Positions 25,310-32,164 of a stretch of DNA of 53,580 nt are shown one piece after another. Below the pieces are notes generated by a model, which was not told where the DNA came from, did no database searches, and worked only from the letters and a program-made list of their open reading frames with translations. Source of the stretch: JAIRTY01 sp050257395 (GTDB lineage Bacteria; Actinomycetota; Actinomycetes; Streptosporangiales; Streptosporangiaceae); contig JBLMWU010000306.1 of assembly GCA_050257395.1 (NCBI GenBank), positions 1 to 53,580 of the forward strand. Reading direction: 5' to 3'. Each line of letters opens with the position of its first letter. Position 1 is the first letter of the stretch. Position numbers and translations under genes: made by a program.

Positions 25310-26735
25310 TGCGGCGCCCCCCTTCTTGCTTCCTTGCGGCCTGCTCCTGCAAGTATTCGTGGATGGCGGTCGCCGCCCTGCGCCCCGCGCCCATGGCCAG
25401 GATCACCGTCGCGGCACCGGTCACGATGTCGCCGCCGGCGTACACGCCCTCGCGGCTCGTGGCGCCGGTGTGCGGGTCGGCGACGATGCAGCCATGACGG
25501 TCGACGTCCAGGTCGTGGGTCGTCTGCGGGACGAGCGGGTTCGGGTGCGTGCCGATGGCGATGACGACGAGGTCGGCCTCCACGGTGAATTCCGAGCCGG
25601 GCACCGGAACCGGGCGGCGGCGGCCCGTTGCATCGGGCTCGCCCAGTTCAGTGCGGATGCATTCGAGGCCCCGGACCCACCCGTTCTCGTCGCCGAGGAA
25701 CCGCTGCGGGAGGGCGAGCCAGTCGAAGATCACGCCCTCGTCGCACGCCCGCTCGTAGTCCTCCGCCCGCGCGCCTTTCTCCTGCTCGGAGCGGCGGTAG
25801 ACGATATGGGCCTCCTCGGCGCCGAGGCGGACGGAGCAGCGCGCCGCGTCCATCGCGGTATCGCCGGCGCCGACCACTGCGGCATGTCTCGGCCTCCGGA
25901 TCGGGGTGTCATACTCCGGGAAGGAGTACGCGTGCATCAGGTTCACCCGCGTGAGGAATTCGTTCGCCGAGTAGATGCCCTTCAGGTTCTCCCCGGGGAT
26001 GTTCAGGAAGACCGGTGAACCCGCGCCTGTGCCGACGAAGACCGCCGAGTAGCCGATCTCGTCGATGAGCTGCTCGATGGTCAGTGTCTTGCCGATGACC
26101 ACATCGCGGACGAATTCAACCCCGAGTGCCTGGAGATGCTCGATGTCCCCGTCGACGATCTCCTTCGGCAAGCGGTACTGCGGGATTCCGTATCGGAGAA
26201 CCCCGCCGAACGCGTGCAGCGCCTCGAAGATCGTCACCGGGTAGCCGAGCTGGGCGAGGTCGCTGGCCACTGTGAGGCCGGCCGGCCCCGAGCCCACGAT
26301 CGCGATCTTCTGGTCGCGCCACACCCCGGGCGCGGCGGTCTTGCCGGTCCCGTGCGTGCGCTCCCAGTCTGCGACGAAGCGCTCAAGCCTGCCGATGCCG
26401 ACCGGGTCCTGACGGGGGGCGAGCACGCAGCGCGACTCGCACTGGTGCTCGACCGGGCAGACGCGGCCGCAGATGGCGGGGAGGAGAGTGCGGCGGCGGA
26501 TCGTGGCTGCGGCACCCTCGAAGTCCCCCAGCGCGACGCGGCGGACGAAGTCGCGGATCGGCACGTTGACGGGACAGCCCTGCTCGCACACGGGATCCTG
26601 GCAGTTGAGGCAGCGGCGCGCCTCGGCGATGGCGCGTTCCACGGTGTAGCCCTCGGCCACCTCGTCCCAGCTCTGGCGGCGCTCCTGCGGGTCCAGGCAC
26701 GGCATCGGGGTTTTATGCGGATACACGATCGGCAT
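25242..26735 (-). CDS. nfnB: NADH-dependent ferredoxin:NADP+ oxidoreductase, large subunit (NfnB)
   Basis: 497 residues. N-terminal cysteines in RCLNCQDPVCEQGCPVNVPI and ICGRVCPVEHQCESRC form two [4Fe-4S] clusters. A GSGPAGLTVASDL motif (148-160) binds FAD, and GAGDTAMDAAR is the NADPH-site Rossmann motif. This is the GltD-like architecture of NfnB (also SudA). With NfnA it couples reduced ferredoxin and NADH to reduction of two NADP+ by flavin-based bifurcation, reversibly. GltD for glutamate synthase is the alternative, but the NfnA gene 5 bp upstream and the POR genes argue for Nfn. Confidence 0.87.
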   Translation of the reverse strand: MPIVYPHKTPMPCLDPQERRQSWDEVAEGYTVERAIAEARRCLNCQDPVCEQGCPVNVPIRDFVRRVALGDFEGAAATIRRRTLLPAICGRVCPVEHQCESRCVLAPRQDPVGIGRLERFVADWERTHGTGKTAAPGVWRDQKIAIVGSGPAGLTVASDLAQLGYPVTIFEALHAFGGVLRYGIPQYRLPKEIVDGDIEHLQALGVEFVRDVVIGKTLTIEQLIDEIGYSAVFVGTGAGSPVFLNIPGENLKGIYSANEFLTRVNLMHAYSFPEYDTPIRRPRHAAVVGAGDTAMDAARCSVRLGAEEAHIVYRRSEQEKGARAEDYERACDEGVIFDWLALPQRFLGDENGWVRGLECIRTELGEPDATGRRRPVPVPGSEFTVEADLVVIAIGTHPNPLVPQTTHDLDVDRHGCIVADPHTGATSREGVYAGGDIVTGAATVILAMGAGRRAATAIHEYLQEQAARKQEGGRRNEHHHTLESAGAQGGCEAERPG

Positions 26736-26740
26736 AGTGC

Positions 26741-27577
26741 TTACCTCCCCAGCCCCGCGAGCTGGCAGGACAGGTCTTCCTGCTCTTTGTAGGTGGCCAA
26801 GCGGGCGCCCACCTCGTCGAAGTCCACCTGGTGCGCGTCGAAGAACGGGCCGTGCACACAGGCGAAGAACGGCCTGCCGCCGACTGTCACCCGGCAGCCG
26901 CCGCACATGCCCGTCCCATCCACCATCAACGGGTCGAGAGAGACCATGGCGGGGAGGCCGCGGCGACGCGTCGTCTCCGCGACGGCGCGCATCATCGAAA
27001 TCGGGCCCACGGCGAAGCAGTGCGTGTACCCGGCCCCTGCGTCAAGCAGTTCCTCCAGGCGGCCGGTGACAAAGCCCCGATAGCCGAGGGAGCCGTCGTC
27101 CGTGCACACGTGCACCTCGTCACTGTGCGTCGCGAGCAGGTCGGCGAGGATCACCAGCGTGCGGGTCCGGGCGCCAATGATGGACGAGACGCGCACGCCG
27201 CGCGAGTGCAACTCGCGGGCCAGGGGGAAGATCGCGCCTGCGCCGAAGCCGCCGCCGATCAGCACCGTGTGGCCCTCCTGCGGGAGCGGCACCTCGAGCC
27301 CGAGTGGGCCCGCGAAGTCGAGGAACGCTTCCCCCACCCGCAGCGCGCTGACGAGCGCGCTCGTGCGGCCCACCTCCTGGACGATGATGGTGATCGTGCC
27401 CGCCGCCCGGCTGAAGTCGGTGATGCTGATGGGGATCCGCTCGCCGGTCTCGCTGACGCGCAGGATCACGAACTGGCCGGGCGCCGCGTTGCGCGCCACC
27501 AGCGGGGCATGGACGACGAATAGCTTGGTGACGTCCGTCAGATCGCGTTTCCCGATGATCCGTGCGGTGGTGTCCAT
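26741..27577 (-). CDS. nfnA: Ferredoxin:NADP+ oxidoreductase, small subunit (NfnA)
   Basis: 278 residues. PyrK/DHOD-type FAD domain (ERIPISITDF), NAD-binding segment VLIGGGFGAGAIFPLA, and the C-terminal [2Fe-2S] loop VDGTGMCGGCRV with a last Cys in FFACVHGPFFD. The Asp of VDGTGMC is the unusual fourth ligand known in NfnA. It starts 11 bp after the POR alpha-beta stop and ends 5 bp before nfnB. Together they are expected to regenerate NADPH from NADH plus reduced ferredoxin supplied by POR. Confidence 0.88.
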   Translation of the reverse strand: MDTTARIIGKRDLTDVTKLFVVHAPLVARNAAPGQFVILRVSETGERIPISITDFSRAAGTITIIVQEVGRTSALVSALRVGEAFLDFAGPLGLEVPLPQEGHTVLIGGGFGAGAIFPLARELHSRGVRVSSIIGARTRTLVILADLLATHSDEVHVCTDDGSLGYRGFVTGRLEELLDAGAGYTHCFAVGPISMMRAVAETTRRRGLPAMVSLDPLMVDGTGMCGGCRVTVGGRPFFACVHGPFFDAHQVDFDEVGARLATYKEQEDLSCQLAGLGR

Positions 27578-27588
27578 CGTCACTCCAC

Positions 27589-29877
27589 TCACAGCAGGGG
27601 GTGCTCGTCCCTTGCCTTGAGCCGCTGCCAGCGGCGCTCCACCTCGGCCTCGATCGACGCGAGTACCGCCTCGTTGCCGGGCTGGCAGAGGTGCTTCGTC
27701 TTGCCCATCAGCTTCAGCCAGTCGGTGACCGGCACGCGCCGCCCGATCGGCTCCGGGTCGTAGGTGATGTGCGTTATGCCGCGCTCGACCTCGTAAAGCG
27801 GGAAGAAGCAGCAGTCGACCGCGGCCTGGACGACCTCGACGCCGGCGCGGTCCTCGGTCTTCCAGTTCAGCGGGCAGGAGATCAGCACCTTCCCGTAGGA
27901 CATGCCCTGATGCCTGGCGTACCACTGCGACTTGGCGGCCTTCGCCACCAGGTCGTCGGGGTAGCCCTCGACGCCCGTGAACACGTAGGGGATATTGGTC
28001 GCCGCCATGATCTGCGGGGTGTCCTTGTGGTGGAAGGCCTTGCCGCGCTCAGCGGGCCCCACGTGGCTCGTCGAGGTCAGATGGCCGAGCGGCGTCGAGT
28101 AGCTGAGCTGGCTCCCCGTGTTCATGTAGCCCTGGTTGTCGTACTCGATGATGATCATCCCGTGGTTGCGGAGCGCCGCCCCGATCGCGGCCCCCATCCC
28201 GATGTCCATGCCTCCGTCACCGGTGATCATCACGAACGTGATGTCCTCGCCGGCGGGCAGCTCGCCGCGGCGAACGCGCTCGTGGAACATCTCGACAAGC
28301 CCGCTCAGCGCGGCGGCGCCGTTCTGGAAGAGGTTGTGCACATACGTGACGCGGTGTGACGTGTAGGGGTAGCCGGTGCTGACGACCATCGCGCAGCCGG
28401 TCTGGTAGAGCACCACCACATCGCCCTCGATGCCGCGCAGGAACTGGTCGATCGCCGGGAAAACGCCGCAGCCAGGGCATGCGCCGTGGCCGGGCACGAC
28501 CCGCTTCGGCTTCACAGCCAGCCGCCAGTAGGGCGGCGCCTCCACCGTGAGCCGGCCGTCCGGCCCCGGCTGCACCTTGAGCAGCCCGCTCGTCATCTCC
28601 TCCCGGGTGAGCGGCGGCGTACCGCGGCGCGGCCGCGGCTTCGCCAGATCGCCCGGCTCCACCCCGTAGTAGTCGAACGGCACCTCTACCGTGCCGCGCT
28701 CGGCGGCCGCCAGCGCGAGCCGGAAGAACGCCTCGGCATCCTCAGCGTAGAAGTCGCGCCCGCCGAGGCCGTAGACGCGGCTCAGGCAGAGGGTGCGGTT
28801 GTCCGGGTCATCCTTCAGCGCGGACTTCACCTCGTGCGAAAGAGCGGCGCCGTGGTCGCCGAAGGAGCCGGAGCGCTCGGCGAGCACGACGGCCCGTACG
28901 CCGCGCATCGCCTCGCGGATCGCGTCAGCGGGGAACGGGCGGATCACATTGGGGCTGATCACGCCGGCACGGACGCCGTCGGCGCGCAGCCGGTCGGCAA
29001 CGTCCTTCGCGGTCTCCGCGGCCGAGTTGAGCAGGAAGACCGCAACCTCGGCGTCGTCCATCCGGTACAGATCGACGGGGTCGTAGCGCCGGCCGCTCAG
29101 CTCCTCGTACTCGGCGACAACCTCGGGGAGCGCGGCCAGTGCGGCGTCCATCGCCCGCTTGAGCTGGTACTTGTTGTTGATCAGATCGGGGTCGTTCATG
29201 TAGGGCCCGATCGTCACCGGGTGCCGGGGGTCGAGGGCGGTCACCTTCTCCGGCACGGGCCCAAGCCAGTCCCGCACGGTGGCGCCGTCCTCGAAGCTTG
29301 AGACGCGGCGCTTCTGGTGGCTGGTGAAGAAGCCGTCGAAGGCCACGATCGCGGGCAGCCGCACGTCAGCGCGCTCGGCGACGCGCAGCGCAATGAGGTT
29401 CAGGTCGTAGACGGCCTGCGGGTCGCGCGCCATGAAGATCAGCCAGCCCGTGTTCAGCGCGTAGTAGACGTCGGAGTGGTCACCGCGGATGTCGAGCGGG
29501 CCGCTCACGGCGCGTGTTGCGAGGTCGAGCAGCATCGGGTAGCGCGTCCCCGCCTGCACGGGCAGCTGCTCAAGCGAGTACAGCAGCCCCTGCGAGCTCG
29601 TCGCGTTGAAGACCCGGCCGCCACCGGTCGTGGCGCCGTAGCAGATGCCAGCGGCGCCGTGCTCGCCATCGGCTGGCACCATCACGATCTGGTGCTCGCC
29701 GGCGGCCTTCATCTCATCGAGCAGCTCCGCAATCTCGGTGGACGGCGTGATCGGGTAGTAGCCCATGAGGTGGAACTGGATTTGTTTCGCGGAGAGTGCG
29801 GCCATCTCGTTGCCGGTGCGGAAGCCGACAACCTGCGTAGCGCGGCCGGCCCTCGGCCTTGACGGTGCGACAGTCAT
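27589..29877 (-). CDS. 2-oxoacid:ferredoxin oxidoreductase, fused alpha-beta subunits
   Basis: 762 residues from the ATG at 29877 (ATGA overlap with the upstream gene). The first 390 residues are the alpha (PorA) part: YYPITPSTEIAELLDEM, VPADGEHGAAGICYGA, NATSSQGLLYS. The beta (PorB) part starts near 460: GHGACPGCGVFPAIDQFL with cluster cysteines, QTGCAMV, the thiamine diphosphate motif TGDGGMDIGMGAAIG near 550, EYDNQGYMNTG, and ISCPLNW. It oxidises a 2-oxoacid, probably pyruvate, with CoA to acyl-CoA and CO2 while reducing ferredoxin. Substrate choice is inferred, not proved. Confidence 0.87.
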   Translation of the reverse strand: MTVAPSRPRAGRATQVVGFRTGNEMAALSAKQIQFHLMGYYPITPSTEIAELLDEMKAAGEHQIVMVPADGEHGAAGICYGATTGGGRVFNATSSQGLLYSLEQLPVQAGTRYPMLLDLATRAVSGPLDIRGDHSDVYYALNTGWLIFMARDPQAVYDLNLIALRVAERADVRLPAIVAFDGFFTSHQKRRVSSFEDGATVRDWLGPVPEKVTALDPRHPVTIGPYMNDPDLINNKYQLKRAMDAALAALPEVVAEYEELSGRRYDPVDLYRMDDAEVAVFLLNSAAETAKDVADRLRADGVRAGVISPNVIRPFPADAIREAMRGVRAVVLAERSGSFGDHGAALSHEVKSALKDDPDNRTLCLSRVYGLGGRDFYAEDAEAFFRLALAAAERGTVEVPFDYYGVEPGDLAKPRPRRGTPPLTREEMTSGLLKVQPGPDGRLTVEAPPYWRLAVKPKRVVPGHGACPGCGVFPAIDQFLRGIEGDVVVLYQTGCAMVVSTGYPYTSHRVTYVHNLFQNGAAALSGLVEMFHERVRRGELPAGEDITFVMITGDGGMDIGMGAAIGAALRNHGMIIIEYDNQGYMNTGSQLSYSTPLGHLTSTSHVGPAERGKAFHHKDTPQIMAATNIPYVFTGVEGYPDDLVAKAAKSQWYARHQGMSYGKVLISCPLNWKTEDRAGVEVVQAAVDCCFFPLYEVERGITHITYDPEPIGRRVPVTDWLKLMGKTKHLCQPGNEAVLASIEAEVERRWQRLKARDEHPLL

Positions 29878-30926
29878 CGCGCGGCTCCCCCCTCGCGCTC
29901 GAGCCACCGGAAGAGCGGCACGCGGTTCTCCTCAGCCCAGCCCTCCTCCTCGCGGAGTTCCGTGAGCGAGCCGGTGGGGCACGCTTCGGTGCACTTCATG
30001 CAGCCCTTGCAGTAGTGGTAGTCGATGCCGAGCAGCCGCACTGCGGGCTCGCCGTCACCGTCATCGGACCAGACGAAGCAGAGATCGGGGCAGACGATGT
30101 CGCAGATCCCGCAGTGCACGCACGAGTCCGGGTTATAGGCAGGCAGGAAGCCCTCCCGTGACGTGCTCATGTTCTTGCGGATGCTGTTGCCCGGGTCGAG
30201 GATGACGCCGCCGGCCGGCGCGTCGAGGTACCCGAAAGCGGGCGCCGCCCGCTGCACCGGCCTGCCGGTGTCGCCAGGCGCGGGGGGCCAGGTCATGCGC
30301 CGCAACTCGCGGTAGCCGCGCTCGAATGTGCGGAGGTTTGCCTCGACGAGGTGCGCGTAACGAAGGGAGAGTCTCTCGCGCATCGTCTCCCTCACCGCGC
30401 CGGGATCGATAAACGGGCAGGTGCGGACGACCGCGCCGAGCATCGCGGTGTTCACACGCGTCTTCTCCTCGAGGGCGATGCCGAGCGCGTCGATCACCGC
30501 CACCGTGCCGGAGCGGAGGCCGAACGCCTCCCGGATCTTGTCAGGAGCCGAGCGCGTGTTCACGATCAGCGTGCCGGTTGGGCTCAGGCCGGCGGCGACG
30601 TCGAACGAGCGGGCCAGCGCCTCGTGAAAAACCGCGACCACCTGCGGGTTCTCGATCGGGCTGCTCGTGCGGACCTCGCGGTTCGCTGGGCAGAAGCGCA
30701 CGAACGACTTGACCGGCGTGCCCTTCTTCTCTGAGCCGTACGACGAGAAATGCGAGCCGTTGAGCCCCTGCCGCAGGACCCCGGCCTCGGCGAGGATCTG
30801 CCCGGCGAGGTGGGCCCCCAGCCCGCCGATCGACTCGAAACGGATGCCGAAGAAGCCGTCGCGTCCCGCGCCCGGGAGCACTTCCGTGCCGGTGTTCTCT
30901 GGACTGGCCTCCGCCAACGCTGACAT
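29874..30926 (-). CDS. 2-oxoacid:ferredoxin oxidoreductase, fused gamma-delta subunits
   Basis: 350 residues from the ATG at 30926 with GGAGGTG upstream. N-terminal gamma domain (FESIGGLGAHLAGQILAEAG, then SYGSEKKGTPVKSFVR), linker near 210-250, then a delta domain with two [4Fe-4S] ferredoxin motifs (CVHCGICDIVCPDLC and CKGCMKCTEACPTGS). Electrons from the thiamine site leave through this subunit to ferredoxin. First gene of the operon gamma-delta, alpha-beta, nfnA, nfnB, repeat protein, all with overlaps or gaps under 12 bp. Confidence 0.87.
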   Translation of the reverse strand: MSALAEASPENTGTEVLPGAGRDGFFGIRFESIGGLGAHLAGQILAEAGVLRQGLNGSHFSSYGSEKKGTPVKSFVRFCPANREVRTSSPIENPQVVAVFHEALARSFDVAAGLSPTGTLIVNTRSAPDKIREAFGLRSGTVAVIDALGIALEEKTRVNTAMLGAVVRTCPFIDPGAVRETMRERLSLRYAHLVEANLRTFERGYRELRRMTWPPAPGDTGRPVQRAAPAFGYLDAPAGGVILDPGNSIRKNMSTSREGFLPAYNPDSCVHCGICDIVCPDLCFVWSDDGDGEPAVRLLGIDYHYCKGCMKCTEACPTGSLTELREEEGWAEENRVPLFRWLEREGGAAR

Positions 30927-31034
30927 CGCGCACCTCCGCGAGCCGAATAGCGGCCTGCCCGCATCACCGGGCCCGGCTCCCTCTTTCGCTTCGCGATCAC
31001 TCTCACATTTGCGCCCCTTGAATGACGGGGCGCA

Positions 31035-31071
31035 GGGCCGAAGGGGATGCTGCCTGGTGCCGAAAGTCCCC
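31035..31071 (-). promoter_or_regulatory. Tandem DosR/OsdR-like boxes upstream of the POR-Nfn operon
   Basis: On the plus strand GGGCCGAAGGGGAT (31035-31048) and GTGCCGAAAGTCCCC (31057-31071) begin exactly 22 bp apart, two helical turns, about 110-145 bp upstream of the gamma-delta start. Both resemble the GGGCCGNNNGTCCC-type sites of actinobacterial dormancy/oxygen regulators (DosR/DevR of Mycobacterium, OsdR of Streptomyces). That would make the operon hypoxia-induced. The consensus is from memory and matching is by eye. The rest of the 437-bp gap 30927-31363 shows nothing clear. Confidence 0.45.
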
Positions 31072-31363
31072 GCGCCACCCGGTACACCGCAGGGATTTAG
31101 CCAACCGCTTCCCGGGGACCGGGAGGTGACCCAGCGGTTCACCTGCTTGCTCACGAATGCCGGACGGGCATGACGCACGGTAGGTGATGAAAAGATCACA
31201 GTACGCAGTGGCTGAGCCGAGCGGACCCACAAAACGTGACGTCTGCGGCTGTGCAAGGCCGCCCGGACGCGGCACGATGGTGCCTGTGGCCGCCTGGTTG
31301 CCCCAGCTGCGGCAGTCCCGCGAAGGCGCACGTGGTGGCCCCCGAAATACTCAGGAGTCCATC

Positions 31364-31606
31364 ATGAGTGAATTCGTGGTGATGGTGCCTGCGGGTGAGC
31401 GCTTCGACATAACGCTCGCCTACGCGGCGGCAGTGATCGAACGATCCAAGGGCATAACGGTCCGGGTGAAGTCACCAGGTGCCTGGCATTTCGAAGCGTC
31501 ACCCGCTCAGGCAGATAATATCCGCAGCCAATTGCAGATGTGGTGCCAGGATGCCCCCGCGGTTATCCGCTGGCTCACTGTGCAAGGCAGTGAAACACTT
31601 ATCTAA
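31364..31606 (+). CDS. Small protein of unknown function
   Basis: 80 residues from ATG with CAGGAG upstream. The predicted order is strand (EFVVMVPAG), helix (FDITLAYAAAVIERSK), strand (ITVRVKSP), helix (PAQADNIRSQLQMWCQD), then helix and strand, reminiscent of a small alpha/beta fold such as HPr, but without its active-site His. One Cys. No family recognised. Confidence 0.55.
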   Translation: MSEFVVMVPAGERFDITLAYAAAVIERSKGITVRVKSPGAWHFEASPAQADNIRSQLQMWCQDAPAVIRWLTVQGSETLI

Positions 31607-31753
31607 CTGCCTGCACCCGGCAGCGCCGGGCGCCTGGGTTCCTGCGTGGACCGGTAGCCGCCCGGCCAGCTGGGGGGCGTTGCCGCGGGCGCGCCCGGCG
31701 CCAGCCTGATGTCACCGGCGAGCGCGTAACGATCTTGACTGGCCGTAAATGCG

Positions 31754-31798
31754 TTGCCGCGTGCGGCGCGCCGTCTTACAGTGAGCGCGCCGCGGCAA
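31754..31798. promoter_or_regulatory. Long hairpin 1 of a structured leader
   Basis: TTGCCGC (31754-31760) and GGCGCGC (31765-31771) pair with GCGCGCC (31785-31791) and GCGGCAA (31792-31798): 14 base pairs with one 4-nt bulge and a 13-nt loop. It is either the terminator of the upstream small gene or the first element of the leader that follows. It lies about 35 bp upstream of the leader-peptide start. Confidence 0.55.
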
Positions 31799-31833
31799 GA
31801 AATGCCCTCTGTATCAGAAAGGAGGTGCTCGCG

Positions 31834-31875
31834 ATGTTCGCTCATCGTCAGACGCCTCCAGGGGTTGCTCTGTAG
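31834..31875 (+). CDS. Leader peptide, 13 residues
   Basis: MFAHRQTPPGVAL, starting with ATG 13-14 bp after the start of a perfect ribosome-binding site (AAAGGAGGT at 31818-31826) and ending in TAG within hairpin 2. The strength of the site, the tiny size and the flanking hairpins are the hallmarks of a translated attenuator leader. It is too short for any homology argument. The next large gene downstream is the SNF2-like ATPase at 32165. Confidence 0.5.
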   Translation: MFAHRQTPPGVAL

Positions 31876-31886
31876 CAAGCCTGGAG
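31856..31886 (+). promoter_or_regulatory. Hairpin 2, overlapping the leader-peptide stop
   Basis: CTCCAGG (31856-31862) pairs with CCTGGAG (31880-31886), and TTGCT (31865-31869) with AGCAA (31874-31878), 12 bp in total with a small internal loop. The last codons and the stop of the leader peptide lie inside it, so a ribosome stalled or terminating here would disrupt the fold. Confidence 0.55.
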
Positions 31887-31898
31887 ACGCGCTGCGGG

Positions 31899-31936
31899 CG
31901 CCCTCAGGAATCTGGCGTCAGCCGATCCTGAGGGCG
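31899..31936 (+). terminator. Terminator-like hairpin 3 of the leader (attenuator candidate)
   Basis: CGCCCTCAGGA (31899-31909) pairs perfectly with TCCTGAGGGCG (31926-31936) over 11 bp, loop 16 nt, followed by the pyrimidine-rich TCCTCTCTCT. It comes 23 bp after the leader-peptide stop, as in attenuators. Downstream, 31937-32164 has no further clear signal except the SD before the TTG at 32165. Confidence 0.6.
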
Positions 31937-32164
31937 TCCTCTCTCTATGGTGTGCTTCCGGCAAGCGCGGTCACCGGCGTCGTGGCCGTCAGCCGGGATG
32001 CCGCCGGCCGCCTGGTCTTGCCCGGCCAGCCGGTTGCAGGTTGCGGGCAGCCAAGGATGCCGGCCCGGAGCCGGGTGTTGGAGCGAGATTCCTGACGTAT
32101 CGGCGATATCCTCTGACTTTGCACCTGGCCGGATCGCCAGTTCCAATGCGGAGGCGCGACCACT

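Noticed and set aside
31184..31363. Upstream extension of the small gene at 31364
   Set aside because: The ATG at 31364 has a good ribosome-binding site; the extension has poor coding bias and overlaps the POR promoter region.
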